Assembly (NCBI RefSeq): GCF_014174355.1
Contig: NZ_JABEQF010000006.1
Coordinates: forward strand, 124,001-188,000
Direction of reading: 5' to 3'
Source: Gluconacetobacter azotocaptans
GTDB taxonomy: Bacteria > Pseudomonadota > Alphaproteobacteria > Acetobacterales > Acetobacteraceae
Length of the DNA stretch: 64,000 nt
The number at the start of each line of letters is the position of its first letter. Positions within the stretch are counted from its first letter, which is position 1. Shown in pieces: positions 44,013 to 52,188 of the stretch. A program made the position numbers and the translations under genes. Below the pieces are notes generated by a model. The model was not told the DNA's origin. It saw only the letters and a list, made by a program, of their open reading frames with translations, and did no database searches.

Positions 44013-44975
44013 TTATCCTCGCGCGATTAAGGCCGCGAATTGCGTGATGTCGATATTCCCGCCGGACAGGATCACGCCGACCTTCTTGCCTGCCACCTCG
44101 ACCGCACCCTGCAACGTAGCCGCGGCCGCGAGGCACCCTGTCGGCTCAACGATCTGCTTCATGCGCTCGGCGATCAGCCGCATGGTCTCCACCAGTTGCA
44201 AGTCAGTGACCGTCACCATCTGCGAGACGTGTTTTTGCATGAGCGGAAAGGTGAGCGACCCGAGCGCCGTCGTTTGCGCCCCGTCGGCGATCGTACGCGG
44301 GACCGGAATCGTCACGATCTCGCCACGCGTCAGCGATTGCTGCGCGTCGTTGCCCGTTTCCGGTTCCACGCCGACGACCTTGCAGCCCGGCGACAGCTCC
44401 GCCGCCACCAGCGCAGATCCTGCGATCAATCCTCCCCCGCCAACCGGCACCAGCAGGAGATCAAGCGGTCCGGTCTCCTCGAACAGTTCCAACGCGGCCG
44501 TGCCCTGACCGGTGATGACGTCGAGATGGTTGAACGGCGGGATCAGCGTCAGCCCTCGCTCCGCCGCCAGCCCGGCGCCAATGATGTTGCGGTCCTGCGT
44601 GTAACGGTCGTAGAGCACCACCTCGGCGCCATAACCGCGCGTGGCTATAATTTTCATTGCAGGCGCGTCCTCGGGCATGACGATGACCGCCGGAATGCTC
44701 GCCAGAGACGCCGCCAGCGCGATTGCCTGGGCGTGATTGCCGGACGAAAACGCCACCACACCTCGCGTTCGCGCCTCGGGATCGAGGGCAGCAATCGCAT
44801 TCACGGCCCCTCGGAACTTGAACGCTCCAACCCGCTGCAGATGCTCTGCTTTGAAAAACAGTTCCGCGCCCGTGCGCGTGTTCAAGGCGCGAGAGGTCAG
44901 GACCGGGGTGCGGTGAACGACACCGGCGATACGCGCGGCGGCAGTTCGGACAGAGGAAATATTCGGTACGGGCAT
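44013..44975 (-). CDS. threonine/3-hydroxyaspartate dehydratase-like PLP enzyme
   Basis: A 320-residue fold-type II PLP enzyme, complete. The PLP lysine is Lys53 in AFKFRGA, the SSGNHAQA loop follows, GGGGLIAG binds the PLP phosphate, and the C-terminus reads VILSGGNIDITQFAALI. It lacks the C-terminal ACT regulatory domain, as in catabolic threonine dehydratase or threo-3-hydroxyaspartate ammonia-lyase. It converts a hydroxy amino acid to a 2-oxo acid and ammonia. It is the intact counterpart of the decayed gene at 10180-11185. No obvious operon partner is present. Confidence 0.87.
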   Translation of the reverse strand: MPVPNISSVRTAAARIAGVVHRTPVLTSRALNTRTGAELFFKAEHLQRVGAFKFRGAVNAIAALDPEARTRGVVAFSSGNHAQAIALAASLASIPAVIVMPEDAPAMKIIATRGYGAEVVLYDRYTQDRNIIGAGLAAERGLTLIPPFNHLDVITGQGTAALELFEETGPLDLLLVPVGGGGLIAGSALVAAELSPGCKVVGVEPETGNDAQQSLTRGEIVTIPVPRTIADGAQTTALGSLTFPLMQKHVSQMVTVTDLQLVETMRLIAERMKQIVEPTGCLAAAATLQGAVEVAGKKVGVILSGGNIDITQFAALIARG

Positions 44976-45107
44976 AGCTGTCCTACAATCGACGGAGAGA
45001 GAGAGAATAAATTATTCATCGGCAAGAAGAATCACACAAGACGCTGTTATCGAACCTATTTGACCCAACCCTATGCCTGAGCCGTTTTAATAACGCGGTG
45101 CCGCCTG

Positions 45108-45166
45108 AGAGCCTGTTTGAAAATGCGCGTCGGATCGCCGCCAGCGCGCATTTTCAAACAGGCTCT
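45108..45166. repeat. 22-bp perfect inverted repeat, IS5-type end
   Basis: AGAGCCTGTTTGAAAATGCG plus two bases (45108-45129) is exactly inverted at 45145-45166, with 15 bases between. GAGCCTGTTTGAAAA resembles ends of IS5-family elements, and an internally deleted IS5-type transposase follows 80 bases downstream. Two ends facing each other at 15 bases is odd for a simple insertion. Confidence 0.65.
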
Positions 45167-45246
45167 GAGTCCTGGGCCGTGAACTCATAAAATTGTTTGG
45201 TGTTTAACGGCTCGCGTGATCCAGGGCTTCGGACTGAGGGAGCCTG

Positions 45247-45496
45247 ATGACGCGCTGCGGCTACGAACTCACCGGCCGCGAATGGTCTATGGCGGCATGG
45301 GAGGTTCCCGCGGCGGCCTCACCTGCTTCTCACGCTGGGTCTTTCGGCAAAGGAACCTCGTGGAATGCTTCTTCAAAACGATCGAACAGTTCCGAGGTGT
45401 CGCAACCCGATACAAGCGTCCCGATAACTATCTCGCCGCTGTAAAGCTCATCGCAGCGAGAAGCTGGTGTCGGTGTTTTATGAGTCGACGCCCTGA
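45247..45496 (+). pseudogene. IS5-family transposase with internal deletion
   Basis: The start (MTRCGYELTGREW) matches the N-terminus of IS5-family transposases. Only about 15 codons later the homology jumps, in another frame, to the C-terminal part: RQRNLVECFFKTIEQFRGVA, then RYKRPDNYLAAVKLIAARSW and, after a further shift, FYESTP and a stop at 45494-45496. The central DDE region is deleted. It is a dead element. Confidence 0.65.
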
Positions 45497-45547
45497 GCAA
45501 CCAAAGCCCTGCTGGTGAGTAGCCCGCCTGTGACGAAGGAGACCGCC

Positions 45548-45988
45548 ATGACGTTCACCCGTTCGCGCCCGTCTGTGCTGTCGACCCTGCTTGCGGCCGT
45601 CTTGCTTGCCGCTTCTGGTGCGGTTCGGGCCACAGCGCAGACCACGCCTGCGGCACCGCCTTCCAGCCATGCGGTGGCGACGCCGGATAACGCCATTCTG
45701 CTGACGATCTTCCTCAAGCACGATGAAAACCGGCCTTTGGGCGAACTGAGCGCCCAGCTCGAGCGGCAGGGATTCTACAAGGCGTTTCCGCCGAACGGCA
45801 CAGAGGTTGTAAGCTGGTATGTGATGATGGGGATTGGGCAGGTCGTCACCCTGCGCCTGCCGGCGTCCCGGCTGCGCGAAGTGAACCGCGTGCTCGAGGA
45901 CACCGCCTGGGGCGTCTATCATACCGAGTTCTTCCCGACCTACGATTACAAGGCGGTCGGAGTTTCACAGCATGAACACGCGAAGTGA
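45548..45988 (+). CDS. secreted hypothetical protein
   Basis: A 146-residue protein with GAAGGAG before the ATG at 45548. A signal peptide ends near VRATAQ, then a Pro/Ala-rich linker and a compact alpha-beta domain with NAILLTIFLKHDENRPLGEL, SWYVMMGIGQVVTLRLPA and VYHTEFFPTYDY. I do not assign a function; the domain looks like a small ferredoxin-like fold, as in several periplasmic proteins of unknown role. It follows the IS5 remnant directly. Confidence 0.7.
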   Translation: MTFTRSRPSVLSTLLAAVLLAASGAVRATAQTTPAAPPSSHAVATPDNAILLTIFLKHDENRPLGELSAQLERQGFYKAFPPNGTEVVSWYVMMGIGQVVTLRLPASRLREVNRVLEDTAWGVYHTEFFPTYDYKAVGVSQHEHAK

Positions 45989-46137
45989 TCCCTTCCAAAT
46001 TCCCTCTCTCACGTCTCAAGATGAGGCTCGGGGCAATGACAGGCAGGCGGTGAGCGAGATGCTGGCGCAAGGCGGGCAAAGTGGCGCCGGTGCGCGGACT
46101 GTTCCGGAGATTCTCGCCGCATCGCAATTGTCCGTGC

Positions 46138-46566
46138 TCAGATCGGCATCGTCCCGCCTGGGTCCGTATTGGGAACGCCGGCGCCATCCGCCTCGGGCGC
46201 TTCCTCCGGCAGCCGCTCGCCCAGCAGCGCGCGGCGCTGTCCGAGCCAGACGCCGTCGAGGAGATGGTCCCGGCGCGGGAACCGGGTGTTCGGATGGATC
46301 AGGACGCTCAGGCCCTGATGATTGAGCATCAGCCAGGGCACCAGCGTCGCGAACCGCGCGGTCTCGAAGGCGATCTGATACATCGGCAGCGTATGCGGCC
46401 CGACCGGAACCTCGTGCCAGCGTCCGAGCCGCACCACGAAGCGATCGGCGATGGCGGCGCGCAGGCGCTCGGCGGCCGCGCGCTCGTCCGGGCCGTCGAA
46501 ATAGACATGGGCATGGTAGCTGCCGATCGTCCCGATCGGCCGGATCGGTGCGGGCATCGGCTTCAT
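46138..46566 (-). CDS. DOPA 4,5-dioxygenase family protein
   Basis: A 142-residue protein of the DOPA 4,5-dioxygenase family. Candidate iron ligands are in YHAHVYF near the N-terminus, in [10 protein letters not shown] and in VLIHPNT. Bacterial members are small extradiol-type dioxygenase-like proteins with mostly unknown substrates. The start at 46566 forms ATGA with the stop of the upstream reductase gene, so the two are coupled; the in-frame ATG at 46578 is less likely. Confidence 0.8.
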   Translation of the reverse strand: MKPMPAPIRPIGTIGSYHAHVYFDGPDERAAAERLRAAIADRFVVRLGRWHEVPVGPHTLPMYQIAFETARFATLVPWLMLNHQGLSVLIHPNTRFPRRDHLLDGVWLGQRRALLGERLPEEAPEADGAGVPNTDPGGTMPI

Positions 46567-47225
46567 TTGGCCTTCCACTGCGCGGTTCGTTCGGGCCGCG
46601 CATCCGCGAGCGCCTGTTTTACGCCCGCTGCGTCCAGATCGGCGGCATCGACGGGCGTGCCGGGCTGCTGCCGCCAGGATTCGTCAAGCCCCCCGGCATC
46701 GACCGGATCGAAGCCGAGGTCATTCACCAGATCCCGCACGATCGCCTTCGCGGCAGGATCGTCGCCCGCGACCGGGAGGGCGATGCGTCCCGGTGTCCCT
46801 TGCGACTTGCCCTTCTCCAGCAGGTGGCGGGCGTAGATGTTGTTGAAAATCTTGATGACCGGATGTCCGATCGCCTTCTCGACCCAGCGGCTTTCCGGCA
46901 GGCCCATTTCGATCGCCGCGATCCGGCCGTCCCGCTGTTGCGGATAATAGTTCCCGGTATCGATGACCGGCACCGCGCGCGGTACATCCGCGAAGAGATC
47001 GTGGGGCAGGTCCGGAATGTTCTTCTCCGGGATCGTCACCACGATCAGGTCGACGCCCTTCACCGCTTCGCGCGGCGTCACGGCGGTCGCCCCGGTCTCT
47101 GCCTCGAGATCGCGCAACGTCGCCGGACCTCGGGAATTGGCGACCAGAACCGTGTGCCCCAGCGCCGTCAGGCGCCGGGTCAGCGTGCCGCCGATCTGGC
47201 CGGCGCCGATAATGCCGATCTTCAT
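46563..47225 (-). CDS. NADP(H)-binding reductase of the F420-dependent NADP oxidoreductase-like family
   Basis: A 220-residue Rossmann protein beginning [19 protein letters not shown] with NSRGPATL at the end of the second strand, typical of NpdG-like NADPH-binding proteins. It has the DTGNYYPQ and [11 protein letters not shown] blocks. Such proteins in bacteria without F420 are probably NADPH-dependent reductases. It is translationally coupled to the DOPA-dioxygenase-like gene. Confidence 0.82.
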   Translation of the reverse strand: MKIGIIGAGQIGGTLTRRLTALGHTVLVANSRGPATLRDLEAETGATAVTPREAVKGVDLIVVTIPEKNIPDLPHDLFADVPRAVPVIDTGNYYPQQRDGRIAAIEMGLPESRWVEKAIGHPVIKIFNNIYARHLLEKGKSQGTPGRIALPVAGDDPAAKAIVRDLVNDLGFDPVDAGGLDESWRQQPGTPVDAADLDAAGVKQALADARPERTAQWKAK

Positions 47226-47473
47226 GTGCGTCCCCGTTGGCTGATCGTCCGTCGTATCCGTTGAGCTATGAACGATTCACCGGTGGGGCAAGGGCCGCCT
47301 GGCATCCGGCATTCCGGCCGAGGATGGCTCGCTGGCCGCAAATACCCAACGCAGCCCCGCTGTGCCCGCTCGACCGCCCCTGCTGCTGCCGGCCCGCGAT
47401 GCGCGCCTCCGCGACCGACCATCCAAACTGGCATGCATCGGACCTGGCTGGCGCCCCAGGGCGTTTTCCCGGC

Positions 47474-47674
47474 TTATCGTCGGAGGAGCCAGAAGATCAG
47501 CGAAAGGACCACGCTGACCACGACGCAGGTTGCGATCGGGGCGTAGAAGGTGAAATTCGGCCTCTGGATCACGATGTCTCCCGGCAGTCGGCCAAGCGGC
47601 AGCCGCGACAGGACTGGCCATAGTACTCCGGCCAGGACAAGAACGACGCCGAGGGCGATGAGGGCTCTGGACAT
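47474..47674 (-). CDS. DUF2905 family membrane protein
   Basis: A 66-residue protein with two transmembrane helices (about residues 4-22 and 45-63) separated by LGRLPGDIVIQRPNFTFYAP, the diagnostic DUF2905 segment. Function unknown. Complete. Confidence 0.83.
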   Translation of the reverse strand: MSRALIALGVVLVLAGVLWPVLSRLPLGRLPGDIVIQRPNFTFYAPIATCVVVSVVLSLIFWLLRR

Positions 47675-47683
47675 ACTGGTCTG

Positions 47684-48157
47684 TTATCGCTGCGCGAGTT
47701 GGCCTGCGAGCTTTTTCTGCTGGGCGGCGACGCGAGCAGGAGCCTGCGCCAGTGCACCGAGCGGAGTGGGATCGAGGCCAGTCGCTGCGCAGGACGTTGC
47801 GCGCTTCCCGCATTGCCGGGCGAGGGAGAGGGCGGCGTCAGCCGCGCCGGGCCTGCAATGGCGGAGACCGGTTATTTTCCGCTGTGCGCCCACCATCGGC
47901 TTCAGCGGAGAAACGGGAAAATCCATAATCTCGGCCAGCCGATCGGAGGCCCATTGCTGCCGGTCAAGGCGAATGCCGGTGTCGATGCCGTAGAGCACCT
48001 TCATCGCGTCCGGCGACAATGCGCTGGTCGAGTCCATCAGATCCAGTCGCGAGGCGCGCGCCGCGATGGCGACGTTGCAACCACGGATCATCGATTCGAA
48101 GTCCCGTCGGCCAGCCGGTGACAGACAGCGTCGATTGCGCTGCCACACCATCCTCAA
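47684..48157 (-). CDS. hypothetical ORF, weakly supported
   Basis: A 157-codon frame immediately upstream of the DUF2905 gene. The peptide has no recognisable family; the C-terminal AARQQKK-like Ala/Gln-rich helix vaguely recalls phasins but the rest does not. The real start, if any, could be the methionine at MIRGCNVAIAARASRLDL. It may instead be a decayed gene. Confidence 0.3.
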   Translation of the reverse strand: MRMVWQRNRRCLSPAGRRDFESMIRGCNVAIAARASRLDLMDSTSALSPDAMKVLYGIDTGIRLDRQQWASDRLAEIMDFPVSPLKPMVGAQRKITGLRHCRPGAADAALSLARQCGKRATSCAATGLDPTPLGALAQAPARVAAQQKKLAGQLAQR

Positions 48158-48211
48158 CGGGTGGTTCAGTGAAACAAGAAGATGAAATAGTGCCTGACCG
48201 GGCCTGCCCGA

Positions 48212-50533
48212 TCACGTACTCCCCAGCAGCTTGTCCAGCGTTATCGGCAGGTCGCGGATGCGGCGGCCCGTGGCGTTGTAGACGGCATTGGCGACCGCCG
48301 CGCCCACGCCGGTGATGCCGATTTCGCCGATGCCATGCGCGCCGAGCGGCGCACGGGGATCGGGGGTGTCGGTCCAGATCACGTCGATCTCGGGCACGTC
48401 CAGATGGACCGGCACATGATATTCCGCGAGGCTTGCGTTCATGATCCGGCCCGTGCGCTCGTCAAACAGCGTTTCCTCGGTCAGCGCGAGGCCAAGCCCC
48501 ATGATGATGCCGCCGCGAAACTGGCTGGCGGCGGTGCGGGGGTTGACGATGCGGCCGGTATCGAACGCGCCGAGGAAGCGGCTTACCCGCGTTTCGCCCG
48601 TTACCGCGTTGACCCGGACCTCGCAGAACTGCGCGCCGTAGGAATGCATCGCGTATTTCTGGACCTCGAGGGGCATCGGCGCTTCGGCCTCGGCCGAAAC
48701 CTGGTCGCGGTTTGCGCGCGACAGGATGGACACATAGCTTTCGAACCGGTCGGCGAGGGCCCTGTGGCCCAGGCCGCCGTCGCGGGCCACGATGTCGCCC
48801 GCTTTCAGGCCGGCCAGCGGCGAGGCATTGCCGACCAGCTTCAGCAGTGCGGAAACCAGCTTCTCGCCGGCGGCGGTCACGGCGGCGGCGATGGACGCCG
48901 TCTGTGACGAGCCGCCCGCGATGGTGCCCGGCGGCAGCGCCGTATCGCCATAAGCGAAGGTGACGTGCGTGAGGGGCAGGCCGAGCCGGTCGGCCGTGGC
49001 CTGTACCTGCACGGTGGCGGTACCCATGCCCATCTCGTGACTCGCCATCGCCACACAAGCGTGACCGGCGCGCGTCAGCGTGATCCGTGCGGTGCCGCCG
49101 GGCATGCGGTAATAGGGGTAGGTCGCGGTGGCGACGCCCATGCCGATCAGCCATTCGCCCTCGCGGCGCGCGCGGGGCGTGGGGCTGCGCGCCGACCAGC
49201 CGAACCGCTCGGCACCCCGCGCATAGGCGTCGAGCAGATGACGCGAGGAAAAGGGGTGATCGGATGTCGGGTCTTTCGCGGGTTCGATGCGGCGCCGCAG
49301 TTCGATCGGGTCCAGCCCCATGTCGTCGGCCAGCTCGTCGATCGCGGATTCCAGCGCGAACGTGCCGACGGATTCGCCCGGTGCGCGCATGAAGGTGTTG
49401 GCGACCATGTCGATGTCCGCCACCTTCTGCTCCAGTTTGAAGCTGCCGGCGGCGTAGAGATGCCGGGCAGGGAAGCTGAACTGTTCGGGGCAGTTGTTAT
49501 AGGCCGTCATCGCGGCGATGCCGGTGTGGATCAGCGCCGAGAGCGTGCCGTCGGCCCGGGCGCCCAGCGCCACGCGCTGCCGCGTCGTGGTGCGGCCGCC
49601 GGAGACACGAAACACGCCTTCGCGCGACAGGGCGACCCGTACCGGCCGGCCCGAAAGCCGGGATGCGGCAATGGCCAGGATCTGGTGATTCCACAGCGCC
49701 TTGCCGCCGAACCCGCCCCCCACGAACGGGGAGAGGATGCGGATCTGCTCTTCCTTCAGCCCGAAGATGCCGGCGAGGGTCCAGCGCGTGCCGTTGAGCA
49801 TCTGTGTCGCGTCATGGACGATCAGTTGCCCGTCCGCCTCCCACCACACGGTGGCGGCGTGGGGTTCGATCGCGGCATGGCTGTAGCGCGGGGTATGGTA
49901 GGTCCGGTCGATCTTGTGCGCCGCTTCGGCCAATGCCGCCTCGGCGTTCCCGATTTCGATCACCGCGGGTTCGCCCAGCACATTGTCGGGACGATGCGCG
50001 TGGGCGGCGGCGTATTCGAACGACGTGCTGGCCGCCTCCTCGGTGTACGTGACGCGCACCAGCGTGGCGGCATGGTCCGCCTGTTCCTGGGTTTCGGCCA
50101 GGATCACTGCGATCGGCTCGCCATTCCAGTGGATGGCGTCGTCCTGCATGACCGGCAGGCTGCTCGCGCCCGCCGCGCGCGGATCGGACATGAAGACGGC
50201 GGGCGGCGCCATGCGCGGCGCGTTGCGGTAGGTCATGACCAGCACGACGCCGGGCGCCGCCTGCGCCGCGTCCGTCTCGAGGGTCGCGATGTGGCCGCGC
50301 GCGATCGTCGAATAGACCAGCGCCGCATAGGTCATGTTCCTCGCCGGAACCTCGGCGGCAAAGGGCGCCTCGCCCTTCACCTTGCGCGGGCCGTCGACGC
50401 GCGGCACGGAACTGCCGATCGCGCCGTGCCGGCCGATCAGCGGGTCGGGCGTGCCGCCGGGCAGCCAGCGTTCCGGCGCGAGGCCGATGGCGGTCTGCAT
50501 GATTTTCTGGGCGGCGTCCCGGATCGTGGTCAT
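48212..50533 (-). CDS. xanthine-dehydrogenase-family molybdenum subunit (PaoC/YagR-like)
   Basis: The 773-residue large subunit of a three-subunit molybdenum hydroxylase. It binds molybdopterin-cytosine-dinucleotide; FVGGGFGGKALW and the C-terminal GAHGIGEIGITG, which contains the base catalyst Glu, are present. PaoABC-type enzymes oxidise aldehydes, often aromatic, to acids. Its start overlaps the stop of the FAD-subunit gene by four bases. A chaperone of the XdhC/PaoD type is not seen nearby. Confidence 0.9.
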   Translation of the reverse strand: MTTIRDAAQKIMQTAIGLAPERWLPGGTPDPLIGRHGAIGSSVPRVDGPRKVKGEAPFAAEVPARNMTYAALVYSTIARGHIATLETDAAQAAPGVVLVMTYRNAPRMAPPAVFMSDPRAAGASSLPVMQDDAIHWNGEPIAVILAETQEQADHAATLVRVTYTEEAASTSFEYAAAHAHRPDNVLGEPAVIEIGNAEAALAEAAHKIDRTYHTPRYSHAAIEPHAATVWWEADGQLIVHDATQMLNGTRWTLAGIFGLKEEQIRILSPFVGGGFGGKALWNHQILAIAASRLSGRPVRVALSREGVFRVSGGRTTTRQRVALGARADGTLSALIHTGIAAMTAYNNCPEQFSFPARHLYAAGSFKLEQKVADIDMVANTFMRAPGESVGTFALESAIDELADDMGLDPIELRRRIEPAKDPTSDHPFSSRHLLDAYARGAERFGWSARSPTPRARREGEWLIGMGVATATYPYYRMPGGTARITLTRAGHACVAMASHEMGMGTATVQVQATADRLGLPLTHVTFAYGDTALPPGTIAGGSSQTASIAAAVTAAGEKLVSALLKLVGNASPLAGLKAGDIVARDGGLGHRALADRFESYVSILSRANRDQVSAEAEAPMPLEVQKYAMHSYGAQFCEVRVNAVTGETRVSRFLGAFDTGRIVNPRTAASQFRGGIIMGLGLALTEETLFDERTGRIMNASLAEYHVPVHLDVPEIDVIWTDTPDPRAPLGAHGIGEIGITGVGAAVANAVYNATGRRIRDLPITLDKLLGST

Positions 50534-51516
50534 GCCGCCTCTCCCGCCAGCTCGTTCAGCACGGCGACAATGGTCCGTCTGGTAAGTTCGATCTTGAAGC
50601 CGTTGTCGCGCAGGGGGGCGGCGTCCGCGAGTTCGGCCTCCGCCGCGGCCCGGAAGCAGGCTTCATTCGTCGGCCTGCCGCGCAACGCGGCCTCGGCGGT
50701 GAAGGCCCGCCACGGCTTGTGCGCGACGCCGCCCAGCGCCAGCCGCACGTCGCGGACCATCCCGTCGTCGGACCGGTCGAGTACTGCGGCAACCGACACC
50801 AGCGCGAAACTGTAGCTGGCCCGATCACGCACCTTGCGATAGGTCGAGCGCACCGCGCAGGGCAGCTGCGGCAGTTCGATCGCGGTAATCAGTTCGCCCG
50901 GCTCCAGCAGCGTCTCGACCTCGGGCCGTCCGGCGGGCAGGCGGTGCAGATCGACCAGCGGCATGGTGCGTGCGCCGGTTGCGTTTTCAAGGTGGACGAC
51001 CGCGCCCAGAGCGGCGAGGGCCACGCACATATCGGAAGGATGCGTCGCGACACAGGTGGGGGAGGCGCCCAGGATGGCATGGGCGCGGTTGAACCCGTCG
51101 ATGGCATCGCAGCCCGCCCCCGGCGTCCGCTTGTTGCACCGCGCGGCGTCGTCGTAGAAATAGAGGCAGCGCGTCCGCTGGAGGATATTGCCGCCGACGG
51201 TCGCCATGTTGCGGATCTGCCCGCTGGCGCCTGCAAGAATCGCGCGGGCCAGCACGGGATAGCGTTCCCGGACCGCGCGATGCTCGGCCACGGCGGTGTT
51301 GCGGACCGCCGCCCCGATCATCAGGCTGCCGTCGCCGCGTTCTTCGATCGTGCGGGAAAGACCCGTCACGTCGACCAGCGTGTCGGGCCGTTCGATCGTC
51401 TCGCGCATCAGGTCGACAAGGTTGGTGCCGCCACCAAGATATTTGGCCCCTGCGGCGACCCCCAGATGGGTCGCGGCGGTGGTATCGCCCGCGCGGGCGT
51501 AGCTGAAGGGAGTCAT
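50530..51516 (-). CDS. FAD-binding subunit of molybdenum hydroxylase (PaoB/YagS-like)
   Basis: A 328-residue FAD subunit. The FAD-binding AKYLGGGTNLVDLMRE and TVGGNILQRTRC motifs are clear. The insertion CLYFYDDAARCNKRTPGAGC carries the cysteines that bind an extra 4Fe-4S cluster in PaoB-like subunits. Overlaps both neighbours by four bases, so the three subunits are made in step. Confidence 0.9.
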   Translation of the reverse strand: MTPFSYARAGDTTAATHLGVAAGAKYLGGGTNLVDLMRETIERPDTLVDVTGLSRTIEERGDGSLMIGAAVRNTAVAEHRAVRERYPVLARAILAGASGQIRNMATVGGNILQRTRCLYFYDDAARCNKRTPGAGCDAIDGFNRAHAILGASPTCVATHPSDMCVALAALGAVVHLENATGARTMPLVDLHRLPAGRPEVETLLEPGELITAIELPQLPCAVRSTYRKVRDRASYSFALVSVAAVLDRSDDGMVRDVRLALGGVAHKPWRAFTAEAALRGRPTNEACFRAAAEAELADAAPLRDNGFKIELTRRTIVAVLNELAGEAA

Positions 51517-52022
51517 GCCGCCGCCTCCGTCGTGCAGATTTCGGTGATCGCGTCGATGATGCCGTTATGCGCGCCGCAGCGGCACAGGTTACCGCTCATC
51601 CGCTCGCGCAGTTCGTCGCGGGTGGGCAGGATGGTTATGGCGGCAAGGTCGGGTGTGACGGCGCTGGGCACCCCGCGTGCGATTTCGGCCGCCATCCCGA
51701 TCGCCGAACAGATCTGCCCCGGCGTGCAATAGCCGCACTGGAAACCGTCATGGTCGATGAAGGCCTGTTGCAGCGGATGGAGCGTGCCGTCGCGGGCCAG
51801 CCCTTCCACCGTGCTGATGGATCGGCCCTCGTACTGCACGGCCAGCGCCATGCAGGACAGGATGCGCTCGCCATCCGCCAGCACGGTGCAGGCGCCGCAG
51901 GCGCCCTGGTCGCAGCCCTTCTTGGTGCCGTGGAGTTCGAGGTGCTCGCGCAGCAGATCCAGCAGTGAGGTGCGCGGATCCAGCGCGACCTCCATGCCCC
52001 GTCCGTTGATGGTGATGAGCAT
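51513..52022 (-). CDS. 2Fe-2S subunit of molybdenum hydroxylase (PaoA/YagT-like)
   Basis: A 169-residue subunit with two 2Fe-2S sites: the plant-type site GCDQGACGACTVLADG with a later SCMAL, and the helical-domain site CGYCTPGQICSA with LCRCGAHNGI. PaoA of E. coli has a Tat leader, but here the protein starts MLITINGRG with no leader, so the complex is probably cytoplasmic unless an upstream start was missed. First gene of the operon and divergent from the TPP enzyme gene with 166 bases between. Confidence 0.9.
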   Translation of the reverse strand: MLITINGRGMEVALDPRTSLLDLLREHLELHGTKKGCDQGACGACTVLADGERILSCMALAVQYEGRSISTVEGLARDGTLHPLQQAFIDHDGFQCGYCTPGQICSAIGMAAEIARGVPSAVTPDLAAITILPTRDELRERMSGNLCRCGAHNGIIDAITEICTTEAAA

Positions 52023-52188
52023 GATGCCTCCGTCCGGAAAGCTGCCGCGATTTTAAAGGGCCGTGGCTGCTGCTGTCATCTGAATCGACGTCACAATCGC
52101 GCGTCGTCGAAACGGCCTGCGTCCGGGAACGTCTGGCGGCCCCCATTCGTATAGGGATCACGCTGAATTTCGGAATGGGGGATCGAGC

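Noticed and set aside
45108-45166. Palindrome as a rho-independent terminator
   Set aside because: No T run follows, and the sequence fits IS5-type ends better; an IS5 transposase remnant lies next to it.
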